From: Candidatus Muiribacterium halophilum
Lineage (GTDB): Bacteria; Muiribacteriota; Muiribacteriia; Muiribacteriales; Muiribacteriaceae
DNA: 64,000 bases
Assembly (NCBI GenBank): GCA_023228995.1
Contig: JALOAD010000017.1
Location: 1-64,000 of the forward strand
Direction: 5' to 3'
Shown here: one piece after another, positions 42,564-51,217 of the stretch
How positions within the stretch are numbered: the stretch's first letter is position 1
How the letters are laid out: each line of letters opens with the position of its first letter
The notes under the pieces: generated by a model
Seen by the model: the letters and a program-made list of their open reading frames with translations, nothing else
The model's database searches: none
What the model was told of the DNA's origin: nothing
Position numbers and translations under genes: made by a program

Positions 42564-43505
42564 ATGCCTTTAATTACAACAACAAAGATGTTTGAAAGTG
42601 CTCACAAAGGGAATTATGCAGTAGGAGCTTTCAATGTAAATAACATGGAAATTATTCAGGGTATTTTCGAAGCTATAAAAGCTTCTAATGCACCTCTTAT
42701 AATTCAAGTTTCAGCTGGAGCTAGAAAATATGCAAAACATGAATATTTAATGCATTTAATACAAGCTTCTTTAGAAGTATATGATGTACCAGTTGCTGTA
42801 CATCTTGATCATGGTGAAGATTTTGAAATATGTAAATCATGTATTGATGGTGGATTTACTTCAGTTATGATAGATGGTTCAAAATATTCATTTGAAGAAA
42901 ATATTAAACTTACAAAAAGAGTAGTTGATTATGCTCATGATAAAGGTGTTGTTGTTGAAGCTGAACTTGGTAAACTTGCTGGTATTGAAGACAATATTAA
43001 AGTAGCTGATAAAGATGCTGCATTTACAGATCCTGATCAGGCTGCTGAATTTATTGAAAGATCTGGTTGTGATTCATTAGCAATTGCTATTGGTACAAGT
43101 CATGGAGCTTATAAATTTAAAGGTACTCCGCAGTTGAGATTTGATATTTTAGAAAAAATTGAAAAATTAATTCCTGCTGGATATCCATTAGTTTTACATG
43201 GTGCAAGTTCAGTTCCTCAGGATCTTGTTGAAGCTTGTAATAAATATGGTGGAAAGATTCCTGGAGCTCAAGGTGTTCCTGAAACTATGATTGCTCAGGC
43301 TTCTAAAACTGGTGTTTGTAAAGTTAATATTGATACTGATTTAAGACTTGCTCTTACTGCTGCTATTAGAAAAGTATTTGTTGAAGATCCTGGTGCTTTT
43401 GATCCTCGTAAATATTTAGCTCCTGCTAGAGAAGCTGTTAGACAGGTTGTTGAAAGAAAGATTAAATTTTTAGGTTGTGGTGGAAAAGGACATGAAGCTT
43501 TATAG
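42564..43505 (+). CDS. fba: Class II fructose-1,6-bisphosphate aldolase
   Basis: Zinc-dependent glycolytic aldolase, 313 residues. Motifs: VGAFNVNNME near 19, zinc-binding HLDHGEDFE, the second metal site in VEAELGKLAG, SLAIAIGTSHGAYK, and LHGASSVP. ATG follows GGAGG. It joins gap, pgk and tpiA as glycolytic genes in the window but is transcribed alone. Confidence 0.97.
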   Translation: MPLITTTKMFESAHKGNYAVGAFNVNNMEIIQGIFEAIKASNAPLIIQVSAGARKYAKHEYLMHLIQASLEVYDVPVAVHLDHGEDFEICKSCIDGGFTSVMIDGSKYSFEENIKLTKRVVDYAHDKGVVVEAELGKLAGIEDNIKVADKDAAFTDPDQAAEFIERSGCDSLAIAIGTSHGAYKFKGTPQLRFDILEKIEKLIPAGYPLVLHGASSVPQDLVEACNKYGGKIPGAQGVPETMIAQASKTGVCKVNIDTDLRLALTAAIRKVFVEDPGAFDPRKYLAPAREAVRQVVERKIKFLGCGGKGHEAL

Positions 43506-43649
43506 ATAGAACTATAGAATCTGCGAAGTGTGAGTGGTGAAATGGTGAGATGGGAAAAGCTTTAAATCCATTTTGCTATTTTACAAAAAAATGTTCAATG
43601 AACATTTTGATTCACTATTTCGCAGATTTTATTTTTTAAGGGAATTTTT
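43506..43649. repeat. Element J with a 21 bp perfect palindrome
   Basis: GTGAAATGGTGAGATGGG (about 43533-43552) and later CACTATTTCGCAG (43613-43625) form the loose inverted arms of element J. Between them AAAATGTTCA-A-TGAACATTTT (43588-43608) is a perfect 10 bp palindrome with one central base, also found at 49385-49405. No gene. Confidence 0.65.
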
Positions 43650-45245
43650 ATGATTATTGATGCTTGGAATTATTTTTTTATTTGTGAAGAATTAAAATGT
43701 GATTTTTTAAATTCTAAACTTGTAAAAATAAAAATGCTTGATGACTATACTTTTGTTTTTGAGTTTTTAACTCGATATGGCGTTAAAAAAATTTTAGTCG
43801 ACCATACTTATGGGGTTCAATGTATTTTTACGTTAGACAAGACTACAGAACTTCAAAAAAAAGATACCAGTTCCCAACATCATGACTTTATGATGATTCT
43901 TAGAAAAAATATTATTAATTCTAAACTTTTTGATATTTACATTTATAATTGGGATAGAGTTATAGTTTTTGAATTTAATGATAAAAAACTTATTTTTGAG
44001 ATGTTTGGTAAAAGTTCTAATATTATTTTAATTAGTGATAATGATTTTATTATTGGTTCTTTAAAAAGATTTATTCCAAGTTGTATTTCTCATAAAAAAA
44101 TTAATGATGATTTATTATTTAATAATTCTAGATATATTGTTAATGGTAAAAAATATTTTTATCCTCAAAATTCCAGAATTTCACCTGATTTATTTATTGA
44201 TTATAATAAAATTGATATTTATAAAGGGTTTGGAAAAATTTCTAGACATCTTTTAAAAATTTTTATTAAAAATAATTCTAACGATGAATTATTTGAGTAT
44301 AGAAAAGTAAATTTAGTTGATAATAAAAAAATTCTTTTAAAGAAAAATAATATTGCTGTAACGGTTTTTCCTTTGTTAATAAATGAATTTGAAGATTATG
44401 AAATTATAGTTTTTGATGATTATTATTCTTTATTTAATAGCATTTACTTTAATATAAAAAATTCCTTAGATATTGATAAAATTATTCTTTCCAAACTTAA
44501 TTATTTGAGTAAAGAAAAGAAAAAACTTTTAAAAAGATTAAATAGTCTTGAAAATATCGATGTTATGAATGAAAGATATAATCAATTTGTTTTATATGCT
44601 GATTTATTAAAATCTGTTCTTTATAAATATAAGGGTAATATAGATGAAACATTTATTGAGGTTGATAATTACTATTCAGAAAATATGGAAAAAATAAAAA
44701 TTCCTGTTAAGAAAAATAAAAATATTTCCTATTCTATGGAAAATTATTTTAATCAGGCTAGGAAAGAGAAAAAAAGAATTGCTAAAAATATTGAAAGAAG
44801 AGAAGAACTTTTAAATGATATTGAGGTTTTAGATAATTACATTTTAAATTTAGACTATTTTGAAATTCCTGTTAAATCTAAGGGAAATTTTGTTAAAAAA
44901 ATATATGGTAATGTTAAAAAAATTATTTATAAAGATGTTATTTATTATATTGGTAAAAATGCTGATGATAATGATTATATTCTTTCACATATTGCTAATG
45001 GCAATGATTTGTGGTTTCATGCTCAAAATTATAAAGGTGCTCATGTTATTTGTAAAATTAAAAAAAATCAGGCTCAACCTGAATTTATTTTAAAAGGTGC
45101 TGAGTTAGCTGCTAATAATTGTGAAGCAAAAAGAGGTGGGAATATTCCTGTTGATTATACTGAGGTTAAATTTGTGAAGAAAATTAAAGGTGTTAAAGGT
45201 AAAGTTACTTTTTCTAATAATAAAACTGTTTTTATTAAGATATAG
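43650..45245 (+). CDS. rqcH: RqcH/NFACT ribosome-quality-control protein
   Basis: Bacterial NEMF/Rqc2 homologue that recruits tRNA-Ala to stalled 50S subunits to add C-terminal alanine tails. The 531 residues have the NFACT-N domain with the Asp102-Arg103 pair (NWDRVIVFEF), a helix-hairpin-helix stretch, a long coiled coil (~275-375) and the NFACT-R domain (GNDLWFHAQNYKGAHVI; AKRGGNIPVDYTEV). ATG follows AAGGGA. Older annotation would call it fibronectin-binding protein. Confidence 0.93.
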   Translation: MIIDAWNYFFICEELKCDFLNSKLVKIKMLDDYTFVFEFLTRYGVKKILVDHTYGVQCIFTLDKTTELQKKDTSSQHHDFMMILRKNIINSKLFDIYIYNWDRVIVFEFNDKKLIFEMFGKSSNIILISDNDFIIGSLKRFIPSCISHKKINDDLLFNNSRYIVNGKKYFYPQNSRISPDLFIDYNKIDIYKGFGKISRHLLKIFIKNNSNDELFEYRKVNLVDNKKILLKKNNIAVTVFPLLINEFEDYEIIVFDDYYSLFNSIYFNIKNSLDIDKIILSKLNYLSKEKKKLLKRLNSLENIDVMNERYNQFVLYADLLKSVLYKYKGNIDETFIEVDNYYSENMEKIKIPVKKNKNISYSMENYFNQARKEKKRIAKNIERREELLNDIEVLDNYILNLDYFEIPVKSKGNFVKKIYGNVKKIIYKDVIYYIGKNADDNDYILSHIANGNDLWFHAQNYKGAHVICKIKKNQAQPEFILKGAELAANNCEAKRGGNIPVDYTEVKFVKKIKGVKGKVTFSNNKTVFIKI

Positions 45246-45397
45246 AAATCCGGGAAAGTCCGGGGTTCGGGAAAAGCAAAGTATTTTTACCACGGATAAC
45301 ACGGATTTTCACGGATAAAGCGGGAAAATTAAAAATTTGTCATCCCGGTATGCTTCTGAGCCGGGATCTCGCTTTAAAATATATTTTAGGTGTTCTT
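45246..45397. repeat. H and A repeats before GIY-YIG gene 1
   Basis: CCACGGATAACACGGATTTT (45290-45309, element H) is followed by element A at 45339-45369, which ends 29 bp before the GIY-YIG start. The same two elements in the same order precede the second GIY-YIG gene. Confidence 0.75.
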
Positions 45398-45697
45398 ATG
45401 GACGAAAAAAATTATTATATTTATATTCTTACAAATCAAAGTAATAATATTTTTTATGTAGGTGTTACTTCAGATTTAATAAAAAGAGTATATGAACATA
45501 AAAATAAATTAGTAAAAGGCTTTACAGAAAAGTATAATGTTTATAAGTTAGTTTATTTTGAATTGCATTCTGATATAAATGAAGCTATTTTAAAAGAAAA
45601 GCGGTTGAAGAAATGGAAAAGAAAGTATAAAATCAAACTAATTGAAAAGCTTAATCCAAAATGGATTGATTTGTATTATGATATAATAAGATTTTAA
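45398..45697 (+). CDS. GIY-YIG nuclease-family small protein, copy 1
   Basis: A 99-residue single-domain GIY-YIG protein of the COG2827/UPF0213 kind. Visible: YYIYILTN, FYVGVTSDLIKRVYEHK (catalytic Tyr and Arg), GFTEKYNVYKLVYFE, and AILKEKRLKKWKRKYK with the conserved Glu. ATG 45398 has AGGTG upstream; the longer frame from 45350 is element A read through. It is 88 of 99 residues identical to copy 2 at 48575. Both are enclosed by inverted A elements and followed by element B. Cellular role of this family is not established; a link to the repeats is my inference. Confidence 0.88.
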   Translation: MDEKNYYIYILTNQSNNIFYVGVTSDLIKRVYEHKNKLVKGFTEKYNVYKLVYFELHSDINEAILKEKRLKKWKRKYKIKLIEKLNPKWIDLYYDIIRF

Positions 45698-45707
45698 GTT
45701 AAAAACC

Positions 45708-46180
45708 AGATCCCGGCTCAAGAGCATACCGGGATGACAGAGTTAATGAAGCAATTAATAATTAAAAATTGATAATATAAAGCAAGGAAAAATTTTTTGA
45801 ATAATGAAATCAAAGAAAATTAATTAAGAGGAACTATGGAGACTGTTACGAAGTATGCAATATACGGATGTATTGCAAAGGCGAACATCGTAAGAGGGAA
45901 TTTTACATGGAAGTTAAATTTCATGTGGTCCGATAAATTAATATTTCTTTGATGAGATAATAGGTAATTATAAAGCTAAACCAGATCCCGGCTCAAGAGC
46001 ATACCGGGATGACAGAGCTAATGAAGCAATTAATAATTAATAATTAATAATTAAAAATTGACAGAGTTAATGAAGCAATTAATAATTAATAATTAAAAAT
46101 TGATAATATAAAGCAAGGAAAAATCTTTTGAATAATGAAATCAAAAGAAGATCCCGGTCCAGAAAATTTACCGGGATGAC
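45708..46180. repeat. Inverted A-B-A array after GIY-YIG gene 1
   Basis: Element A reversed (45708-45738), 11 bp after the GIY-YIG stop, then the reversed AT-rich tract, element B copy 6 (45799-45965), reversed A (45983-46013), more (TTAAT)n tracts with a duplicated segment, and a divergent A with loop TCCAGAAAATTTA (46148-46178). From 46181 to 46352 I see no gene, only AT-rich sequence with a GATGCTTCGCATC hairpin (46256-46268). Confidence 0.75.
45799..45965. repeat. Element B, copy 6 (reverse)
   Basis: 167 bp copy in the opposite orientation. Read on the plus strand it has AAGAGGAACT before ATG 45836, opening a 38-codon frame that ends TGA at 45952 (METVTKYAIYGCIAKANIVR...). Whether this is translated is unknown; other copies carry stops or altered codons. 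Confidence 0.8.
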
Positions 46181-46352
46181 AAAAAAAATATGACAAAAAA
46201 GATATAGTAAACTGGGAAAGTATAATACAATTAACGGAACAAGTTGCTAATTAACGATGCTTCGCATCTAATTAATAATTAGTAAAAGCAGAATAAGTTG
46301 CAGTCACAGCTACTTGTTTTTGTCATTTATATGTTGAATTATAGGAGTTTTT

Positions 46353-47021
46353 ATGGTTGATAAAAGGCAGTTTGTTGTTGTTGGAATGGGGAGATTTGGT
46401 AGACAGGTTGCAACTACTTTGTCTAAAAGAGGATTTTCTGTTTTAGCTATTGATAAATCAAGGCAGCTTATTGAAGATATAAAAGAAGATGTTCCTCATG
46501 TTGCAATTGCAGATGCGACAGAAGAAGATTCTTTAAAAGCTCTTGGAATCCAAGAATTTGATGTTGCTATTGTTGCTATTGGCGAAAGTCTTGAAAATAA
46601 TATACTTACAACTGCAATTTTAAAAAATTTTAATATTAAAGAAATTATTGTTCGTGCAACTACTCGATTACATGAAAATATTTTAAAAAGAATCGGTGCT
46701 ACTAGGGTTATAATGCCTGAAGAAGAAATGGGTATGAGAATTGCAAACTCTATTGCAGCCGAATCTATTATTGATAATATTGAGTTTTCAGAAGGTTATA
46801 GTATTGCTCAGGTTAGAGTTCCTAAGGATATTATTGATCATTCTCTTATTGATGCTAATTTGAGAGCTAAGTTTAATGTGAATGTTGTTGCTGTTAAAAA
46901 AGTTGATGAAAATATGAAAGAAACTATATATGTTCCGGCAAGTGATTATGTTTTTAAAGACGAGGATATTCTTATTGTTGTTGGAAAAAATGAAGATGTG
47001 TATCAATTTGGGAGTTTGTAA
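46353..47021 (+). CDS. ktrA: KtrA/TrkA-type K+ uptake regulator
   Basis: Cytoplasmic RCK gating subunit, 222 residues: Rossmann nucleotide-binding domain (VVGMGRFGRQVA at 10-21, acidic end of strand 2 in AIDKSRQ) and a C-terminal RCK_C domain. ATG follows ATAGGAG. The membrane subunit begins immediately after its stop, so the two form an operon. Confidence 0.93.
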   Translation: MVDKRQFVVVGMGRFGRQVATTLSKRGFSVLAIDKSRQLIEDIKEDVPHVAIADATEEDSLKALGIQEFDVAIVAIGESLENNILTTAILKNFNIKEIIVRATTRLHENILKRIGATRVIMPEEEMGMRIANSIAAESIIDNIEFSEGYSIAQVRVPKDIIDHSLIDANLRAKFNVNVVAVKKVDENMKETIYVPASDYVFKDEDILIVVGKNEDVYQFGSL

Positions 47022-48359
47022 TTGTTTAAGAAAATAGCTAAAAATCCAGCACTTTCTTTAATTTTATCATTTCTAATTGTTATTATTATTGGTTCTTGTT
47101 TTTTGAAGCTTCCGGGTAGTCATACAAAAGAATTATCTTGGGTTGATGCTTTTTTTACAGCTACATCTGCAACTTGTGTAACTGGTCTTATAGTTAAAGA
47201 TACTCCTGTGGATTTTACTTTGCAGGGTCAGATTATTATTTTGCTTATGATACAGCTTGGTGGTATTGGTATTATGACTTTTTCTATGGCATTTGCTGTT
47301 TTGCTTGGAAAAAAACTTAATTTTGAAAGTAAAGCTCTTATTAATCGGATGATTGATTATGATAGACCTGGTTATACTGTTCTTATTTTAAAAAAAGTTT
47401 TAACTGTTATGATTATATTTGAGATTATCGGTGCTATTTTATTAGGTATATTTTTTAATATAAATGGTGTTGAAAATAATTTGTTTTTTACATCGATATT
47501 TCATTCTATATCTGCTTTTTGTAATGCTGGTTTTTCTACTTTTTCAAATTCACTTGCTAATTTTAGTAATATTATAAGTATAAATTTAATAATAATGATT
47601 TTAATTATAACGGGTGGTCTTGGTTTTTTTGTTATTATTGAAATTTATTCTTTTACTAAAAAAAAATTAACTCTTGCTCTTTTTGTTAGAAAATTATCAG
47701 TTCAAGTTAAAATTGTATTGTATGTTACTATAATTTTAATATTAACTGGCACTTTATTGTTTTTTGTTCTTGAAAAATCTAATGTTCTTAATAATATGAG
47801 TAATTTAGATAAATTTATTGCTTCGCTTTTTCAAAGTGTTACTACAAGAACTGCTGGTTTTAATACTATTAATATTGGTGGGCTTTCTCGTGCGACATTG
47901 CTTATTTTTATGGTTTTTATGTTTGTTGGAGCTGGTCCTGGTGGAACGGCGGGTGGAATAAAGATTACTACTTTGTATATTTTTATTAAAAGTGTTTTTT
48001 CTATGGTTAATAGTTATCCTGAGGTTAGGGCTTTTGGTAGAAAAATTCCTGATGATATTGTTCGTAAAGCTACTGCTGTTTTTTTTATATCAATAATTTT
48101 AAATTTTACTGCAATTACACTTTTGTGTATAACTGAGGATTTTGAATTGAAAGATATTATGTTTGAAACTGTTTCTGCATTTGGGACTGTTGGATTGTCG
48201 ACGGGAATTACTCCGTTTTTGTCTGATGCTGGCAGAATTATTATAATTCTTCTAATGTTTGTTGGCAGACTTGGTCCTGTAACTTTGGCTATTGCAATTA
48301 GTAAACAGTATAATAAATCTCTTTATTCTCTACCAGAAGAAAAAGTAATGATAGGTTAA
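47022..48359 (+). CDS. ktrB: KtrB/TrkH-type K+ channel subunit
   Basis: Superfamily-of-K-transporters membrane subunit, 445 residues, with four M1-P-M2 repeats. The four filter glycines are visible in SATCVTGLIV, AFCNAGFST, TTRTAGFNT and AFGTVGLST. The start is TTG directly after the ktrA stop, with GGGAG eight bases upstream. Length fits KtrB. Works with the preceding RCK protein. Confidence 0.93.
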   Translation: MFKKIAKNPALSLILSFLIVIIIGSCFLKLPGSHTKELSWVDAFFTATSATCVTGLIVKDTPVDFTLQGQIIILLMIQLGGIGIMTFSMAFAVLLGKKLNFESKALINRMIDYDRPGYTVLILKKVLTVMIIFEIIGAILLGIFFNINGVENNLFFTSIFHSISAFCNAGFSTFSNSLANFSNIISINLIIMILIITGGLGFFVIIEIYSFTKKKLTLALFVRKLSVQVKIVLYVTIILILTGTLLFFVLEKSNVLNNMSNLDKFIASLFQSVTTRTAGFNTINIGGLSRATLLIFMVFMFVGAGPGGTAGGIKITTLYIFIKSVFSMVNSYPEVRAFGRKIPDDIVRKATAVFFISIILNFTAITLLCITEDFELKDIMFETVSAFGTVGLSTGITPFLSDAGRIIIILLMFVGRLGPVTLAIAISKQYNKSLYSLPEEKVMIG

Positions 48360-48574
48360 GAACCGGGGGAAAACTGGGGTATATGGGATGAAACCGGGGT
48401 TAGGGAAAAACAAAGCATTTTACCACGGATAACACGGATTTTCACAGATAAAGCTGGAACATTTAATTAATTCTGTCAATTTGTCATTCGCGAATGTTGA
48501 TAAGCTGTCATCCCGGTATGATTCTGAGCCGGGATCTCGCTTTAAACATCATTAAATTAGAATCAGGGTTTAAT
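48360..48574. repeat. H and A repeats before GIY-YIG gene 2
   Basis: Element H (CCACGGATAACACGG at about 48423-48437), a degenerate A-like GTCATTCGCGAATG (48483-48496), then element A at 48507-48537, 37 bp before the GIY-YIG start. Same order as before copy 1. Confidence 0.75.
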
Positions 48575-48874
48575 ATGGACGAAAAAAATTATTATATTTA
48601 TATACTTACCAATTTTCAGAACAATATTTTTTATGTAGGTGTAACTTCAGATTTAATTAAAAGAGTTTTTCAACATAAAAATAAATTAGTAAAAGGTTTT
48701 ACGGAAAAATATAATGTTTATAAGTTAGTTTATTTTGAATTGCATTCTGATATAAATGAAGCTATTTTAGTTGAAAAGCGTTTAAAAAAATGGAAGAGAG
48801 AGTTTAAAATAAAATTAATAGAAAAATTAAATCCTGAATGGAATGATTTGTATAATGAAATAATAAGATTTTAA
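48575..48874 (+). CDS. GIY-YIG nuclease-family small protein, copy 2
   Basis: Second 99-residue GIY-YIG protein. It has 11 substitutions against copy 1, all but a few conservative, with the FYVGVTSDLIKRV and GFTEKYN motifs unchanged. ATG 48575 follows CAGGGTTT, a moderate ribosome site. The surrounding order H - A - gene - reversed A - reversed B - reversed A is the same as for copy 1, so the whole module (~850-900 bp) seems to have been duplicated or moved as a unit. Confidence 0.88.
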   Translation: MDEKNYYIYILTNFQNNIFYVGVTSDLIKRVFQHKNKLVKGFTEKYNVYKLVYFELHSDINEAILVEKRLKKWKREFKIKLIEKLNPEWNDLYNEIIRF

Positions 48875-48933
48875 TGGAAAATATAGAAGATATAAAAAAA
48901 GGTATAAGATTTAAAAACTGTTAAAAATATAGC

Positions 48934-49261
48934 AGATCCCGGCTCAGAATAGTACCGGGATGACAGAGCTAATGAAGCAATTAACAATTAAAAATTAAAA
49001 ATTAAAAATTAAAAATTGATAATATAAAGCAAGGAAAAATTTTTTGAATAATGAAATCAAAAGAAAATTAATTAAGAGGAACTATGGAGACTGTTACGAA
49101 GTATGCAATATACGGATGTATTGCAAAGGCGAACATCGTAAGAGGGAATTTTACATGGAAGTTAAATTTCATGTGGTCCGATAAATTAATATTTCTTTGA
49201 TGAAATAATAGGTAATTATAAAGCTAAAGAAGATCCCGGCTCAGAAGCATACCGGGATGAC
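48934..49261. repeat. Inverted A-B-A array after GIY-YIG gene 2
   Basis: Reversed A (48934-48964), an (AATTAAAA)n tract, element B copy 7 (49046-49213) and reversed A (49231-49261). Mirrors the array after copy 1 base for base over long stretches. Confidence 0.8.
49046..49213. repeat. Element B, copy 7 (reverse)
   Basis: 168 bp copy with one extra A in ATCAAAAGAAAATT at its left end; hairpin arms and the 38-codon frame are intact. Confidence 0.8.
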
Positions 49262-49523
49262 AGAGTTAATGAAGCAATTAAAAATTAAAAATTAAAAATT
49301 TGCGAAATAGCCAAATAGCGAGATGGCGAATTTGGTTTAAAGTTTCTACTCTTTCACTCTTTCACTATCTCACCATTTTACACCAAAATGTTCACTGAAC
49401 ATTTTGATTCTCTAATTCGTCGATTCTTAAATTGTTTTTAATATTTGGTTGTGATAACATGTATAATTCAATAGTAAATTAAAATTCAAAAATTAATAAT
49501 AATATATAAAAGGAGATTTTGAT
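49262..49523. repeat. Element J with 21 bp palindrome before the nucleoside kinase
   Basis: GCGAAATAGCCAAATAGCGAG (around 49303) and CTTTCACTATCTCACCATTTT (around 49358) are J-type arms. AAAATGTTCA-C-TGAACATTTT at 49385-49405 is the same palindrome as at 43588-43608. No gene; an AT-rich promoter region follows to the GGAG at 49513. Confidence 0.6.
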
Positions 49524-51188
49524 ATGGGAGATAAAATAAATGTAACATTGGCAAATAACAAGAAAATACCTGTAAAAAAAGGTATTACTGTAAAGGAACT
49601 TGTTCAGAATTATTATCTTGGTCGTGAAAAAGTACTAGCATCTAATGTTGATAATAAATTGAGAACTTTGGATTTTGAACTTAATAAAGATTGTAATGTC
49701 AAATTTAGTACTTATGCAACATCGGAAGGTAGAAGTGTTTATAGAAGATCTCTAGCTTTTTTACTTGTTATGACTGTTCGTGATATGTGGAGAAATGGTA
49801 GATTACAGGTTCATCATTCTCTAAGCAATGCGTTTTATTATGATCTTAAAATCGATATACCTCTTAATGAAGAGATTGTTAATCAGATAAAAGATAAAAT
49901 GAAAGAATACATTAAAATGGATATTCCTTATAAAAGAACTGAAATATCTAAAAAAGAAGCTGTAAATTTCTTTAAAAAACAAGGTTATCCTGATAAATCA
50001 ACATTGCTTGAAAATACAGATGTAAAAAAAATAGCTCTTTATTCACTTGATGATTATACAGATGTAAATTATGGACCTTTAGTTCCTTCAACCGGATATC
50101 TGGATACTTTTGATATACAGTTATATCATGAAGGTTTTAGATTATGTTTTCCTGATCTTCATAATTCAAAAAAACTTACTCCAATGACTTATCATACAAA
50201 ATTGTTTCAAATTCATCAGGAAAGTAAACACTGGTCAAAAATTTTAGGTATTACTAATGTTGCAAGACTTAATGAAATTATAAATCGTGGAGATATTGCT
50301 GATTATATAAAAATAAATGAAGTTTTTCATGAAAAAAAAATTTCACATATTGCAGATGAAATAACTGCTCGTTCAAAAGATGTAAGAATAGTTCTTATAG
50401 CAGGACCTTCTTCTTCAGGAAAAACAACTTTTTCAAAAAGATTAAAAATTCATCTTGAAGTAAATGGTCTTTCTCCAGTTACTATTTCACTTGATGATTA
50501 TTTTGTTAATAGAGATGATAATCCTAAGGATGATGATGGTAATTTTGATTTTGAATCAATTTACTCGCTTGATTTAGAACTTCTTAATAAACATATGGTT
50601 ACACTTTTAAAAGGTGAAGAAGTTATAATTCCTAAATTTGATTTTACTCATGGTAGTCGAAAGAGTGAGGGTGAACCTCTTAGAATTAGTGAAAATCAGA
50701 TTATTATAATAGAAGGAATTCATGGTCTTAATGATGAACTTACAAGAGCTGTTGATTCAAAAAATAAATTTAAAATTTATATTTCTCCTTTAACTCAGCT
50801 TTGTATCGATGATTATAATAGAATATCAACGACAGATTGTAGACTTTTAAGAAGAATAGTTCGTGATCATCAGTTTAGAAATTATCCAGCTGTTGAAACT
50901 TTAAACAGATGGTATTCAGTTAGAAGGGGTGAAGAAAGAAATATATTCCCATTTCAGGAAAGTGGAGATGTTATGTTTAATTCAGCTCTTTTTTACGAAA
51001 TTCCTATTCTTAAGAAATTTGCAGAACCGTTACTTCAAGCTATTTCAAGAGATGAACCTATGTTTACAAAAGCAGATAGTCTTTTAAAATTTTTATCATT
51101 ATTTAAAGGCATAGATGGACAGATAAATGAGATTCCACCAACATCAATACTAAAAGAGTTTATTGGTGGAAGTTCTTTTAAATATTAG
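49524..51188 (+). CDS. Nucleoside kinase with TGS and ThrRS-editing-like domains
   Basis: A 554-residue three-domain protein: TGS-like domain (1-~62), a domain resembling the threonyl-tRNA synthetase second additional domain (~65-240; HHSLSNAFYYD, PLVPSTGYLDTFDIQLYHEG), and a uridine-kinase-like P-loop domain with GPSSSGKT at 294-301 and SLDDYFVNRDD. This architecture is known in Clostridia and Thermotogae as a nucleoside (uridine) kinase. The substrate here is not certain. ATG follows AAAGGAG. It is 29 bp ahead of yicC, so probably co-transcribed. Confidence 0.85.
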   Translation: MGDKINVTLANNKKIPVKKGITVKELVQNYYLGREKVLASNVDNKLRTLDFELNKDCNVKFSTYATSEGRSVYRRSLAFLLVMTVRDMWRNGRLQVHHSLSNAFYYDLKIDIPLNEEIVNQIKDKMKEYIKMDIPYKRTEISKKEAVNFFKKQGYPDKSTLLENTDVKKIALYSLDDYTDVNYGPLVPSTGYLDTFDIQLYHEGFRLCFPDLHNSKKLTPMTYHTKLFQIHQESKHWSKILGITNVARLNEIINRGDIADYIKINEVFHEKKISHIADEITARSKDVRIVLIAGPSSSGKTTFSKRLKIHLEVNGLSPVTISLDDYFVNRDDNPKDDDGNFDFESIYSLDLELLNKHMVTLLKGEEVIIPKFDFTHGSRKSEGEPLRISENQIIIIEGIHGLNDELTRAVDSKNKFKIYISPLTQLCIDDYNRISTTDCRLLRRIVRDHQFRNYPAVETLNRWYSVRRGEERNIFPFQESGDVMFNSALFYEIPILKKFAEPLLQAISRDEPMFTKADSLLKFLSLFKGIDGQINEIPPTSILKEFIGGSSFKY

Positions 51189-51217
51189 GTTATAAAGTTT
51201 GTAATGGAGGTTTTTTA

